From: Amycolatopsis jejuensis
GTDB lineage: Bacteria; Actinomycetota; Actinomycetes; Mycobacteriales; Pseudonocardiaceae
NCBI RefSeq assembly: GCF_000717335.1
Contig: NZ_JNYZ01000004.1
Location: forward strand, 310,001-374,000
Direction of reading: 5' to 3'
DNA: 64,000 nt
Under the pieces are notes generated by a model. The model saw nothing but the letters and a program-made list of their open reading frames with translations. It did not search any database and was not told the DNA's origin. Below, piece after piece: positions 54,241-63,524 of the stretch. The translations under genes were made by a program, and so were the position numbers. How positions within the stretch are numbered: position 1 is the stretch's first letter; every line of letters begins with the position of its first letter.

Positions 54241-54963
54241 CTACCAGCCCAGAATTCCGGGGATGTCGCAGATCGCGTGCGCAATTATCGCGGCGTAGGT
54301 ATTGCGAGTCCGCGCATAAACCACGACCAGGACCGCCGAACCCACCACGATCCGGGTGAGCGTTTCGACGAGACCGGAACTGCCACTCAGATAATGCAGC
54401 CCGGCGAACACCAGGAACGAGACGATTGCGGCGGGCCACGTCCGGCCGGTCAGCCGGATGAGACGTTCCATCAGCAAGCCACGGAACAGAAACTCCTCGT
54501 AGACCGCGGCATTGAGCAGAATCGCGATCTTGGCGACGATCGAGAACGCCAGGAACATTCCGTGGCCGCTGTTCGCGTCGAAACCCGGGCCGTGCAGCAG
54601 CAGGTAGAGACCCTCGCCGAAGACGATGAACACCGCCGCGCCACCGAGCGCCCACCAGAGGTCTTTCCGTTTCATCGCACGTAACCCGAGGGAGGCGAGC
54701 GACTCCCGTTCGATCACCAGCACGTACAGCAGCAGGAGGATGACCGCCGCCCAGCGCAGCACCTGACCGGTCGCGAATACGCGTTCGAAAGGCGTCGGAT
54801 GATCGGAAAGAATCCCGATCGCCTGCAGGAACGACGTGACGGGATTCGCCAGCACCGGCACCAACGCCGGTACAGAATACGTCAGCGCGAGTGCCATCAG
54901 CAGGGATAGCGCACCCCATCCCCGATGTCTCGCCGGTTTGGTCTCGACAACTTCCTTCACCAT
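54241..54963 (-). CDS. CPBP-family intramembrane metalloprotease
   Basis: 240 aa with about seven hydrophobic segments. Motif 1 is NAAVYEEFLFRGLL (EExxxR), motif 2 FAGLHYLSG (FxxxH) and motif 3 AIIAHAICD (HxxxD in place of the more usual HxxxN/B). The family (CAAX/Abi) includes prenyl-protein proteases and bacteriocin-immunity proteins. It starts directly after the ArsR stop (TGAATG), so the two are one operon. Confidence 0.9.
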   Translation of the reverse strand: MVKEVVETKPARHRGWGALSLLMALALTYSVPALVPVLANPVTSFLQAIGILSDHPTPFERVFATGQVLRWAAVILLLLYVLVIERESLASLGLRAMKRKDLWWALGGAAVFIVFGEGLYLLLHGPGFDANSGHGMFLAFSIVAKIAILLNAAVYEEFLFRGLLMERLIRLTGRTWPAAIVSFLVFAGLHYLSGSSGLVETLTRIVVGSAVLVVVYARTRNTYAAIIAHAICDIPGILGW

Positions 54964-55512
54964 TCAGCCCCTCGATTCCGGACGATCCTGCACATCGGTC
55001 AGCGCGAAGACAATGCTCGCCCGGACCCCGTCCTCGGCGGGCTCGTCGCGCATCCGCATGACCAATTTCTCGACGTGGTCGTACAATTCGCCGACCTGCT
55101 TCAGCGACAGCCGCGCGGTGGTCCGGAAGAGCCGTGCCTCCCGGCGGGCACCGCGCTCGCGGGCAGCGAACGCATCGCTGACGTCGACCCGCGTGACCTG
55201 CAGCATCTGCCCCAGAAACTCGGCGATCTCGGCCGGTGAAGAACCCTCCGCGGGCGGCTCGGCGGCCACCGGCGCGTAGACCCGTTCGACCTTCCCGCCG
55301 TCGATCCGCCGGTACTCGCAGACCTCGACGAGCCCGGCGCGCTCCAGCTGGCGGAGGTGGTAGTACAGCCGGTCCGCCGCCATGCCGACCCATTCGGCCA
55401 GCTCCTTGACCGACTGCGGCTCCGTCGCCAGCGCCTCCAGCAGCCGGATTCGCAGGGGATCGGCGAGCACCCGCCGCGTGGACTGCAGGTCGGCCCGCTT
55501 CCGGTCGTTCAT
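54964..55512 (-). CDS. ArsR-family winged-helix regulator
   Basis: 182 aa. A winged helix-turn-helix (LRIRLLEALATEPQSVKELA, DRLYYHLRQLERAGLVEV) and a helical C-terminal dimer region. No metal-binding Cys pattern is visible. Its ATG at 55,512 lies at the predicted transcript start, so it is probably leaderless. It probably controls itself and the protease gene. Confidence 0.9.
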   Translation of the reverse strand: MNDRKRADLQSTRRVLADPLRIRLLEALATEPQSVKELAEWVGMAADRLYYHLRQLERAGLVEVCEYRRIDGGKVERVYAPVAAEPPAEGSSPAEIAEFLGQMLQVTRVDVSDAFAARERGARREARLFRTTARLSLKQVGELYDHVEKLVMRMRDEPAEDGVRASIVFALTDVQDRPESRG

Positions 55513-55520
55513 GTCATTGG

Positions 55521-55549
55521 AATATACCCACTGATTGGAGAATTTACAA
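55521..55549 (-). promoter_or_regulatory. Promoter of the arsR-protease operon (leaderless)
   Basis: On the minus strand TTGTAA (55,549-55,544), a 17-base spacer and TATATT (55,526-55,521), then ATG after 8 bases with no ribosome binding site. Two ATTGGA direct repeats (plus strand) bracket the -10 region and could be the regulator site. Confidence 0.75.
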
Positions 55550-55565
55550 CTACGGCCTGGAGCGG

Positions 55566-55614
55566 TTGCACTCGGCCGCCAAGAGTTCTATAACTGTGGT
55601 GACTGTTCTAGAAC
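55566..55614 (+). promoter_or_regulatory. trpBA promoter with two operator-like sites 20 bp apart
   Basis: TTGCAC (55,566-55,571), a 17-base spacer and TATAAC (55,589-55,594) form a good promoter. GTTCTATAAC (55,585-55,594) overlaps the -10 box, and the perfect palindrome GTTCTAGAAC (55,605-55,614) lies exactly 20 bases downstream, near the start site. This arrangement suggests repression, most simply by the GntR product encoded at the end of the operon. Confidence 0.8.
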
Positions 55615-55629
55615 TCTGAGGAGCTCACG

Positions 55630-56793
55630 ATGACCATGCGCACCCCGGCCCGGCAAGGGAAGTTCGGGGAGTACGGCGGGCGCTGGGTGCCGGAATCCCT
55701 GGTCCCGGCCTGTTTCGCGGTGGCGGACGCGTTCGAGGAAGCCTGGGCCGACCCGGCGTTCCGCGGCGAGCTGACCACGATGCTGGCCCGGCACGTCGGC
55801 CGCCCCACCCCGCTGACCGCGGTGTCGCGGTTGTCCGCCGAACTCGGGGTCACCGTCGTCCTCAAGCGGGAAGACCTCACGCACACCGGGTCGCACAAGA
55901 TCAACAACGCCGTCGGGCAGGCGCTGCTCGCGCGGCGGATGGGCAAGCGGCGGCTGATCGCCGAGACCGGGGCCGGAATGCACGGCGTCGCGACGGCCAC
56001 CGCGGGAGCCCTGCTCGACCTGCCGGTCACCGTGTTCATGGGCGAGGAAGACGTCGAACGCCAGGCGCACAACGTGTTCCGCATGCGTTACCTCGGCGCG
56101 GAGGTCGCGCCGGTCCGCGCCGGCAGCCGCACGCTCAAGGACGCGACCAGCGAGGCCATGCGGCACTGGGTCGGCGCGACCGACGAAGCGCACTACTGCC
56201 TCGGCTCGGTGGTCGGACCACATCCGTACCCGTGGATGGTGCGGGAGTTCCAGCGCGTGATCGGGGAAGAGGCCCGCGAGCAGTACGCCGCGGTGCCGGA
56301 TTTCGTGGTCGCCTGCGTCGGCGGCGGTTCGAACGCGGCGGGTACCTTCGCGGGATTCGCCGACACCACGGCGCAGCTCGTCGGGGTCGAAGCCGTCGGC
56401 GGATCGGGCGCGACCTCCGGGCAGGCCGGGGTCCTGCACGGGTCCCGGTCGCTGTTCCTCCAGGACGAGCACGGCCAGATCCGCGAAGCCCACTCCATCG
56501 CCGCCGGGCTGGACTACCCCGGTGTCGGCCCGGAGCACGCGTACCTGCGCGATCTCGGCCGGGCGCGGTACGTCGCGGTCGGGGACGACGCCGCAGTCGC
56601 CGCGGCCGGCCAGCTCGCCCGCACCGAGGGCATCATCCCGGCGCTCGAATCCGCGCACGCTCTCGCCTGGGTCGCCGAGGCCGCCGGTACCCCGGATCTG
56701 CCGGCCGGCTCGACGGTGCTGCTCACCCTGTCCGGCCGCGGTGACAAGGACATCACCACCCTCATCGCCCGTTCGGAGGAGACCGTCCGATGA
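55630..56793 (+). CDS. trpB: Tryptophan synthase beta chain (TrpB), divergent copy
   Basis: 387 aa. The PLP lysine is in [17 protein letters not shown] and the phosphate loop is [14 protein letters not shown]. The motif normally read ETGAGQHG is ETGAGMHG here, with the near-invariant Gln replaced by Met. A loop around [16 protein letters not shown] is shorter than in typical actinobacterial TrpB. GAGGAG lies 7 nt before ATG 55,630. It overlaps trpA as ATGA. There is no trpC or other trp gene nearby. Confidence 0.93.
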   Translation: MTMRTPARQGKFGEYGGRWVPESLVPACFAVADAFEEAWADPAFRGELTTMLARHVGRPTPLTAVSRLSAELGVTVVLKREDLTHTGSHKINNAVGQALLARRMGKRRLIAETGAGMHGVATATAGALLDLPVTVFMGEEDVERQAHNVFRMRYLGAEVAPVRAGSRTLKDATSEAMRHWVGATDEAHYCLGSVVGPHPYPWMVREFQRVIGEEAREQYAAVPDFVVACVGGGSNAAGTFAGFADTTAQLVGVEAVGGSGATSGQAGVLHGSRSLFLQDEHGQIREAHSIAAGLDYPGVGPEHAYLRDLGRARYVAVGDDAAVAAAGQLARTEGIIPALESAHALAWVAEAAGTPDLPAGSTVLLTLSGRGDKDITTLIARSEETVR

Positions 56794-57518
56794 CCCTCGA
56801 AACCCACCTGCGCAGCCGCGGGCGCAAGCTGCTGATGCCGTACGTGACCGGTGGCGTCACTCCACAATGGACCGAGTACCTCCCGGCCCTCGCCGCGGCC
56901 GGCGCCGACGCGATCGAGGTCGGCATCCCGTTCTCCGACCCGACCCTCGACGGCGTCACGATCCAGGAAGCGTCCACCGTCGCGCTCGCCGACGGGACCA
57001 CCCCGCAGAGCGTCCTGTCCGACCTCGCGCAGTCCACAGTGGACGTACCGATTGTCGTGAGCACGTACGCCAACCTGGCTCTCCGCAACGGTTTCACCGC
57101 TGACCTGAAACGGGCCGGGGTCGCCGGGCTGATCGTGCCCGACCTGCCGCTGGAGGAGGTCCCCGACCACGCCGAGGTCCCCCTTGCCCTGCTGGTCTCC
57201 CCCGCGACTCCGGCCGGACGGGTGCACGAAATCGCCGCGCGGAGCCGAGGTTTCGTCTACGCCGTGTCAGCCATGAGCACCACCGGCGAACGCGACCACC
57301 TGCCTGCATCGGCAACCGAGCTGGCCGCGCGAGTGAAGAGGGCGACCGACCGTCCGGTGCTGGTCGGTTTCGGCATCTCCGAACCCGCGCACGCCGCCGA
57401 GGCCGCGCAGGTGGCCGACGGCGTGATCATCGGCGCGGCGATCATGCGCCGCGTGCTCGACGGGGCCGGTCCGGCGCAGGTCGGCGAGTACGTCGCAACG
57501 CTGCGGGCCGCCTTGTAG
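56790..57518 (+). CDS. trpA: Tryptophan synthase alpha chain (TrpA)
   Basis: 242 aa, a TIM-barrel slightly shorter than usual (~265). The catalytic Glu is in [12 protein letters not shown] and the catalytic Asp in TLDGVTIQ, so lyase activity on indole-glycerol phosphate is expected. [10 protein letters not shown] replaces the usual VSRxGVTG loop. It is co-translated with trpB. Confidence 0.93.
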   Translation: MTLETHLRSRGRKLLMPYVTGGVTPQWTEYLPALAAAGADAIEVGIPFSDPTLDGVTIQEASTVALADGTTPQSVLSDLAQSTVDVPIVVSTYANLALRNGFTADLKRAGVAGLIVPDLPLEEVPDHAEVPLALLVSPATPAGRVHEIAARSRGFVYAVSAMSTTGERDHLPASATELAARVKRATDRPVLVGFGISEPAHAAEAAQVADGVIIGAAIMRRVLDGAGPAQVGEYVATLRAAL

Positions 57519-57554
57519 GATTCGCGGAGACGCTGGAACGGAGAACGGACGCGC

Positions 57555-58280
57555 ATGGCGAGGTACCGAGCAATCGCCGCGGATCTCGCCGCGAAGATCC
57601 GCGCCGGGGAGTACGCGCCCGGCGAAGCCCTGCCGCCGCAACGGGAACTGAGCGCGGCGTACGGCGTCACGCTGATGACGCTCCGCCAAGCTCTGCGGGA
57701 ACTCAGCGACGAAGCCCTGATCGTGCAACAACCCGGCCGTGGCACATTTGTCACGCCGACGTACCGGCTGGGGTCCTTGCGCAGCTTCACCGAGGACCTG
57801 CGCGATCAGGGTTACGTCGTGCGCACCGAAGTCGTGAGCCAGACGGTACGGCGGTTGCCCGCTCGCATCGCGGCCCAGCTGCAAGCCCGCAGTACCGATT
57901 CCGGCCTGCGGCTGGAGCGCGTCCGCGAGTTCGGCGGGCGGCGGGCAATCCATCAGGTGTCGTGGATCGCGCCACCGCACGGGGAACGCTTACGTGACAA
58001 CGATTTCACCGCAGTTTCGCTGTACACCGCGTTGGCCGAGCTCGACGTGACCGTAGGCTGCGCGAGTGAAACCATCCGCCCGGATGTCCTGGACGACAAG
58101 CTCGCCCGGCATCTCGGCGAACCCGCCGGTACCCCGGTCCTGGTCAGCGAGCGCAGCACCAGCACGTCGGACGGCACCGTCGTCGTCACCGACCGCGCCA
58201 CCATTCTCGGCAGCATGATGCACATCACCACCGAACGCGCCACCGACCACCTGTCATTGCGCTGGGGAACCGGCACCTGA
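57555..58280 (+). CDS. GntR-family (HutC/UTRA) regulator
   Basis: 241 aa. The N-terminal winged helix (EYAPGEALPPQRELSAAYGV, LRQALRELSDEALI) is followed by a UTRA ligand-binding domain from residue ~75 (LRSFTEDLRDQG, RLERVREFGG). It follows trpA by 36 bases on the same strand and probably regulates trpBA. Its 3' end overlaps the convergent PucR gene by 27 bases. Confidence 0.92.
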   Translation: MARYRAIAADLAAKIRAGEYAPGEALPPQRELSAAYGVTLMTLRQALRELSDEALIVQQPGRGTFVTPTYRLGSLRSFTEDLRDQGYVVRTEVVSQTVRRLPARIAAQLQARSTDSGLRLERVREFGGRRAIHQVSWIAPPHGERLRDNDFTAVSLYTALAELDVTVGCASETIRPDVLDDKLARHLGEPAGTPVLVSERSTSTSDGTVVVTDRATILGSMMHITTERATDHLSLRWGTGT

Positions 58281-59792
58281 CCCGCGGTGCGCCAATACCG
58301 CCAGGTGCAACGACAATCGAGTGTCCGGATTGGACAGATCAACCCCGAGCAAGCGTTCGATCGTCGCCAGCCGGGAGTACGCCGCGGGTCGGCTCAAATT
58401 CAGCGCCCGCGCAAACGAAGTCATGGAATACCCGGACTCGACGAAAGCGCGTAGCGTCGCAAAAGCCGTGCTACCACGGGGTTCGGGCAACGTAAGCAAC
58501 GGGCGCAGCTGGGCTTCGGTGAACTCGTGCAGTCGCGGATGATCCCGCAGCCACCACAACAATCCGCGTACCCCCAGATCTCCAGCCCGGCGAAGTCCAG
58601 GTACCCCAGGCGAATCGACGTCCGCCACGTGCACCGCTTCCTGCAGCGCCGCGGGTAGCTCGGCCAGCCGCCGCACGGGACCGGCCGCGCCGAACGCAGC
58701 AGCCAGACCGTCCGGTACCCCTTCCACAATGCGTTCCAGCAACGCCGCCGAGGCCGGAAGAATCACCGCAGCGCGCCCGGCGAGCACGCCACCGATCCCG
58801 CCGGGAGCCAGCACGGCCTCCAGCAACGCGTGCACCTGCGCAGGCGCCACCGGACGGCACACCAGCACCTCGTACTGCGCTGCCGCAGCCAACCCGAGCG
58901 CGCGAGCCCGGGCGCGCACCGAACCCTCGTCCGCGACAGCGCCGTGCAGCAGGTCACGCAGTAAGTCGCCCTGTGCTTCGAGTTCCATCGACAGCGGGTC
59001 GCGCTCGAGCAGTTTCCCCACCGTGAGCGCTTCGGCCGCGCGTTCCAGCACCATCCACGCCGCGGGCTGCTCCCCACCCGCGCGAGCGGGCACGACCAGC
59101 CGTCCCCAGCGTTCGCGGGGCGGACCGACCGGCGTGCACATCCAGCCCTCCGGCCCGCCAACGTCGGTCCCGGCCGTGAACGGGACCAGCCTCGACCGCG
59201 CCGGCCAGTCGCGCAGGAGGGCTTCGGCTGACCCGGAACCGGCGTATGCGAGCGCGCGATGGGTCCGGTCCTCCAGCACCACCGGCAGCCCGATCAGCTC
59301 CGCCGCGTGCGCGAGGACCGCGTCCGGCGCCTGCACCGGCGACCCGACCGTGCTGAACACCTCGTGTGCCCGCTCGGCCAGCCGCAGCCGCTCGTAGTGC
59401 GCGTTGACGATCCGCGCGTGCACCGTCTCGGTGACCTCGATGAACCGGACCGTGCTGCGCAACTCGACCAGCGGGAACCGCGCGGCGCGGGCGGCCTGTA
59501 CGAGCGCGTCCGGCAGCCACCGCAGGTGCTGCCCCGGCTCCACGACGAGCCCGATCGCCCCCGCGTCCCGGAGCGACCGGATGTACGCGACCGCGTCGAA
59601 CCCCGGTTCGGTCATCGCCCTGCCGATGGACAGCACCAGAACGTCGCTGGTCAGCGTGCCCGCGACGTCGCTCAGCTCACTCACGTGCACGGAGGCGACC
59701 GGCACGTCGATCGCGTCCGCGGCCGAGCGCACCACCGGCGACCCGGCGGCCATCACCGGCAGCTCGAGGACGTCGCGCAGGGTCAGCTCCAC
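58254..59792 (-). CDS. PucR-family regulator
   Basis: 512 aa. The N-terminal PucR domain (LTLRDVLELPVMAAGSPVVR) and a GGDEF-like central region are followed by the C-terminal helix-turn-helix of this family (LRAFVESGYSMTSFARALNL, RPAAYSRLATIERLLG). The start is GTG 59,792. Members control purine, GABA or amino-acid catabolism. It diverges from the dehydrogenase/aminotransferase operon by 121 bases, its likely target. Confidence 0.92.
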   Translation of the reverse strand: MELTLRDVLELPVMAAGSPVVRSAADAIDVPVASVHVSELSDVAGTLTSDVLVLSIGRAMTEPGFDAVAYIRSLRDAGAIGLVVEPGQHLRWLPDALVQAARAARFPLVELRSTVRFIEVTETVHARIVNAHYERLRLAERAHEVFSTVGSPVQAPDAVLAHAAELIGLPVVLEDRTHRALAYAGSGSAEALLRDWPARSRLVPFTAGTDVGGPEGWMCTPVGPPRERWGRLVVPARAGGEQPAAWMVLERAAEALTVGKLLERDPLSMELEAQGDLLRDLLHGAVADEGSVRARARALGLAAAAQYEVLVCRPVAPAQVHALLEAVLAPGGIGGVLAGRAAVILPASAALLERIVEGVPDGLAAAFGAAGPVRRLAELPAALQEAVHVADVDSPGVPGLRRAGDLGVRGLLWWLRDHPRLHEFTEAQLRPLLTLPEPRGSTAFATLRAFVESGYSMTSFARALNLSRPAAYSRLATIERLLGVDLSNPDTRLSLHLAVLAHRGSGAGSPAQ

Positions 59793-59913
59793 CTCGTCAG
59801 CCTACCCCGACGAAATGTAAACCCCAGTGCCGTGGTTTCGCCGTTTCGTCGGTTCCCCCGCGCGCGGAAGAGAGGCACGCTGCGGAAGCTGAACCCGAAG
59901 GAAAGGTGGCTCG

Positions 59914-61416
59914 ATGAGCGATTCCGTGCCGACGCTGTCCCAGTGGATCGACGGCGGTGACCAAGCCGGTACGCCGGACGGCTACGCGGACGTCACGAAC
60001 CCGGCGACCGGCCGGGTCACCGCGCGCGTACCACTCGGCTCGGCCGCGGACGCCGAGGCCGCGATCGCCGCCGCGAAGGCCGCGTTTCCCGCGTGGCGCA
60101 AGACTTCCCTGGCCAAGCGGAGCCGGGTACTCTTCCGCTTCCGCGAGCTGCTCGACGCCCGCGCGCTCGAACTGGCGAAGATCATCACCGCCGAGCACGG
60201 CAAGGTGCTCTCCGACGCGGCCGGCGAGGTCGCGCGCGGCCTGGAGGTGGTCGAGTTCGCGTGCGGGATCCCGCAGCTGCTGAAGGGCGACGCGACCGCG
60301 AACGCGTCCACCGACGTCGACGTCACGTCCCTGCGCGAGCCGCTCGGCCCGGTCGCGATCATCTCGCCGTTCAACTTCCCCGCCATGGTGCCGATGTGGT
60401 TCTTCCCGATCGCGATCGCGGCCGGGAACACCGTGGTGCTGAAGCCGTCGGAGAAGGTGCCGACCTCCGCGCGCTGGCTCGCCGAGCTGTGGCGCGAGGC
60501 CGGGTTGCCCGACGGCGTGTTCAACGTGCTGCACGGCGACAAGACCGTTGTCGATACTCTGCTGCGCAGCCCGGACATCGAGGCGGTTTCGTTCGTCGGC
60601 TCGACCCCGATCGCCCGGTACGTCTACGAAACGGGCACCCAGCACGGCAAGCGCGTCCAGGCGCTCGGCGGGGCTAAGAACCACCTGGTGGTGCTGCCCG
60701 ACGCCGACCTGGACCTGGTTGCCGACCAGGCGGTGAGCGCCGGATTCGGGTCCGCGGGCGAGCGCTGTATGGCGGTGTCGGTGGTGGTCGCGGTGGGCGA
60801 TGTCGCGGACGCGCTGGTCCCCCGGATCGCCGACCGCGCGAAGACGCTGGTGACCGGCGACGGGACGCGCGCGTGCGACATGGGTCCGCTGGTGACCGCG
60901 GCGGCGAAGGACCGGGTCACGAATTACATCGCCGCTGGGGCCGAGGCAGGCGCAACGCTGGTCCTCGACGGGCGCCAGGGCGAGTTCGACGCCGACGGCG
61001 ACGGATTCTTCGTCGGCCCCACGGTGTTCGACCACGTCCGCCCGGACATGTCGATCTACACCGACGAAATCTTCGGCCCGGTGCTGTCGGTGGTACGGGT
61101 GGAGACGTTCTCCGACGCGGTGGAGCTGATCAACGCCGGACCGTACGGCAACGGCGCGGCGGTCTTCACCAACGACGGCGGCGCGGCCCGCCGGTTCGCC
61201 GCCGACGTCGAGGCTGGGATGGTCGGCGTCAACGTGCCGGTGCCGGTCCCGGTGGCCTACCACTCGTTCGGCGGCCGCAAGAACTCGCTGTTCGGCGACA
61301 CCCACGCGCACGGCGGCGAGGGCGTGCACTTCTTCACCCGTGCCAAGGTCGTCACCACCCGCTGGCCCGGCGCCGGACAGGGCGGGCTCGACCTCGGCTT
61401 CCCGCAGAACGTCTGA
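59914..61416 (+). CDS. mmsA: CoA-acylating methylmalonate/malonate-semialdehyde dehydrogenase
   Basis: 500 aa, aldehyde dehydrogenase superfamily. The catalytic Cys lies in GSAGERCMAVS, the MmsA signature. ISPFNFPAMVPMWFFPIAIA and NVPVPVPVAYHSFGG are typical of the CoA-dependent members, which turn (methyl)malonate semialdehyde into propionyl- or acetyl-CoA. It starts with a GGAAAGG site and is followed by the aminotransferase gene after 12 bases. Confidence 0.95.
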   Translation: MSDSVPTLSQWIDGGDQAGTPDGYADVTNPATGRVTARVPLGSAADAEAAIAAAKAAFPAWRKTSLAKRSRVLFRFRELLDARALELAKIITAEHGKVLSDAAGEVARGLEVVEFACGIPQLLKGDATANASTDVDVTSLREPLGPVAIISPFNFPAMVPMWFFPIAIAAGNTVVLKPSEKVPTSARWLAELWREAGLPDGVFNVLHGDKTVVDTLLRSPDIEAVSFVGSTPIARYVYETGTQHGKRVQALGGAKNHLVVLPDADLDLVADQAVSAGFGSAGERCMAVSVVVAVGDVADALVPRIADRAKTLVTGDGTRACDMGPLVTAAAKDRVTNYIAAGAEAGATLVLDGRQGEFDADGDGFFVGPTVFDHVRPDMSIYTDEIFGPVLSVVRVETFSDAVELINAGPYGNGAAVFTNDGGAARRFAADVEAGMVGVNVPVPVPVAYHSFGGRKNSLFGDTHAHGGEGVHFFTRAKVVTTRWPGAGQGGLDLGFPQNV

Positions 61417-61428
61417 GAGGAGACCACA

Positions 61429-62784
61429 ATGGACACTCAGTCGGCAGCAGCCCGGCACCTCTGGATGCACTTCTCCCGCATGGGAAAGTACGCCGATACG
61501 CCGGTACCGGTGATCACCCGCGGCGAGGGCATGCACGTGTGGGACGACCGCGGCCGCCGCATTCTCGACGGGCTGGCCGGGCTTTTCGTGGTACAGGCCG
61601 GGCACGGCCGCCGTGAGCTCGTGGAGGTCGCCGCGAAACAGGCGAACGAGCTCGCGTACTTCCCGGTCTGGGGCTATGCCACGAAACCGGCGGCGGAACT
61701 CGCCGAACGGCTCGCGCATCTCGCACCGGGTGACCTCAACCGCGTTTTCTTCACCACCGGTGGCGGGGAAGCCGTGGAATCGGCGTGGAAAGTCGCGAAA
61801 CAGTATTTCAAGCTGGTCGGAAAACCCGCCAAACACAAGGTGATCAGCCGCGCGGTGGCTTATCACGGCACCCCGCACGGTGCACTCGCCATCACCGGGT
61901 TGCCCGCGATGAAACAGGATTTCGAACCGCTCGCGCCGGGCGGATTCCGGGTACCCAACACAAATCTGTACCGGCATCCCGAATTCGCCGACGACCTCGA
62001 AGCATTCGGCCGCTGGGCCGCGGACCGGATCGAGGAGGCAATTCTTTTCGAGGGCGCGGACACGGTCGCGGCCGTGGTGCTCGAACCGGTGCAGAACTCC
62101 GGCGGCTGCCTCACGCCGCCGCCCGGATATTTCGCCCGGGTACGGGAAATCTGCGACCGGCACAACGTGCTTCTCGTCGCCGACGAGGTCATCTGCGCCT
62201 TTGGCCGCCACGGTACGACATTCGCAAGCGAGAAGTTCGGCATTGCGCCGGACCTGCTGGTCTGCGCGAAGGGCCTCAGCTCCGGGTACAGCCCGATTGC
62301 CGCGATGATCGCGTCGGACCGGGTGATGGAGCCGTTCCTCGCCCCCAAGGTCGGGTTCGCGCACGGGTACACCTTCGGCGGGCATCCGGTGTCGGCCGCG
62401 GTGGCGCTCGCCAACCTCGACCTGATGGAGCGGGAGGGCCTCAACCAGCGCGTACTGGACAACCAGGAGGCGTTCGGCGCGACCCTGCGCACGCTGCTGG
62501 ACCTGCCGATCGTCGGCGACGTCCGCGGTGACGGCTACTTCTGGGCGGTGGAACTGGTCAAGGACAAGGCGACCAGGGAAACGTTCGACACTGCGGAGCG
62601 GGAACTGCTCGTCCGCGGCTTCCTGCCGGGTGCGCTGTTCGACCGCGGCCTCTACTGCCGTCCGGACGACCGCGGTGACGTGGTCGTGCAACTGGCTCCG
62701 CCGCTGATCGCCGGGCAGGCGGAGTTCGACGAGATGACCGACATCCTGCGGGACACCTTGCTGGAAGCGCAGAAGCTCGTCTGA
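61429..62784 (+). CDS. Class III omega-amino acid aminotransferase
   Basis: 451 aa. The PLP lysine is in LLVCAKGLSSGYSP and the cofactor Asp in VADEVICAFGR; TGGGEAVESAWKVAKQYF is typical of beta-alanine/taurine:pyruvate aminotransferases. With the dehydrogenase it would convert beta-alanine or a similar omega-amino acid to malonate semialdehyde and then acetyl-CoA. GAGGAG lies 7 nt before the ATG. Confidence 0.93.
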   Translation: MDTQSAAARHLWMHFSRMGKYADTPVPVITRGEGMHVWDDRGRRILDGLAGLFVVQAGHGRRELVEVAAKQANELAYFPVWGYATKPAAELAERLAHLAPGDLNRVFFTTGGGEAVESAWKVAKQYFKLVGKPAKHKVISRAVAYHGTPHGALAITGLPAMKQDFEPLAPGGFRVPNTNLYRHPEFADDLEAFGRWAADRIEEAILFEGADTVAAVVLEPVQNSGGCLTPPPGYFARVREICDRHNVLLVADEVICAFGRHGTTFASEKFGIAPDLLVCAKGLSSGYSPIAAMIASDRVMEPFLAPKVGFAHGYTFGGHPVSAAVALANLDLMEREGLNQRVLDNQEAFGATLRTLLDLPIVGDVRGDGYFWAVELVKDKATRETFDTAERELLVRGFLPGALFDRGLYCRPDDRGDVVVQLAPPLIAGQAEFDEMTDILRDTLLEAQKLV

Positions 62785-62791
62785 CCCGCTC

Positions 62792-62821
62792 GGGGGCCGG
62801 GTGCGCATTTCCCCGGCCCCC
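62792..62821 (+). terminator. Terminator after the aminotransferase gene
   Basis: GGGGGCCGGG (62,792-62,801) and its exact complement (62,812-62,821) flank a 10-base loop, 8 bases after the stop codon. Confidence 0.8.
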
Positions 62822-62884
62822 ATTTAGCGGACGATTTCTTCCGCATTTTTCTGCGCTTTTCCGGTTTCGCACCGGGGACTCTCT

Positions 62885-62915
62885 CTTGCTATGATAAGGA
62901 GTCCTAACCGCAAGG
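62885..62915 (+). promoter_or_regulatory. MarR promoter and operator-like region
   Basis: A -10 box TATGAT (62,890-62,895) runs into the near-palindrome TAAGGAGTCCTAA. Outer CTTGC/GCAAG arms flank both. This is where a self-repressing MarR dimer could bind. No strong -35 is visible. Confidence 0.55.
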
Positions 62916-62923
62916 CGGTGCGC

Positions 62924-63520
62924 ATGACCGAGCACGTAGCCGGCCTCGACCGGCGGCTGGCCGACGCCATCGAACGGCTCGGCAACGGCCTGCGTTCGCT
63001 TTCCCAGCACAGTGCGCGGGCGCAGGGTCTTTCGCCGTTGCAGCAACAGGCCGTACTCGCGCTGGCCCGGCAACCGGAGTCCCGGCGTCAGGTCAATGCG
63101 CTGGCCGCTGAGTTCGATGTCACCACGCCCACGATGTCGGACGCCGTTAGTACGCTGGAACGCAAAGGACTCCTCACGCGCTCACCCGGCCCCGACGGCC
63201 GCCGCCGCCTGCTCACCCTCACCGAGCGCGGCTCTGCGGTCGCCGCGGAACTCGCGCAGTGGGACCAGCAGGTGGTCGCCGCGCTGGCCGCGCTCCCGGA
63301 ACAGGACCGGGCGACGACGCTGCACACCCTGCTGCGCGTAATCGGCGAGCTGCAGGGCCAGGGCGTGGTGAGCGTGGTCCGCACGTGCACCACGTGCCGC
63401 TTCTTCAGCCCCGACGCCCACCCCGACCCGGCCGCCCCACACCATTGCAACCTGATGCAGAAACCCTTACGACTGGCCGATTTGCGCATCGACTGCGCGG
63501 AACACCAGCAAGCCTCCTGA
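62924..63520 (+). CDS. MarR-family regulator with a Cys/His-rich C-terminal tail
   Basis: 198 aa from ATG 62,924. The winged helix is VNALAAEFDVTTPTMSDAVS with the wing SPGPDGRRRL. Beyond the usual MarR length is a tail with RTCTTCRFF, HHCNL and DCAEHQ, giving four Cys and three His in a metal- or cluster-binding pattern. It converges with the catalase gene 4 bases away. A redox- or metal-responsive role is inferred. Confidence 0.9.
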   Translation: MTEHVAGLDRRLADAIERLGNGLRSLSQHSARAQGLSPLQQQAVLALARQPESRRQVNALAAEFDVTTPTMSDAVSTLERKGLLTRSPGPDGRRRLLTLTERGSAVAAELAQWDQQVVAALAALPEQDRATTLHTLLRVIGELQGQGVVSVVRTCTTCRFFSPDAHPDPAAPHHCNLMQKPLRLADLRIDCAEHQQAS

Positions 63521-63524
63521 GCCG

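Noticed and set aside
59797..62823. A 1,008-codon minus-strand open frame opposite mmsA and the aminotransferase
   Set aside because: Antisense shadow of two well-recognised enzymes on the plus strand.
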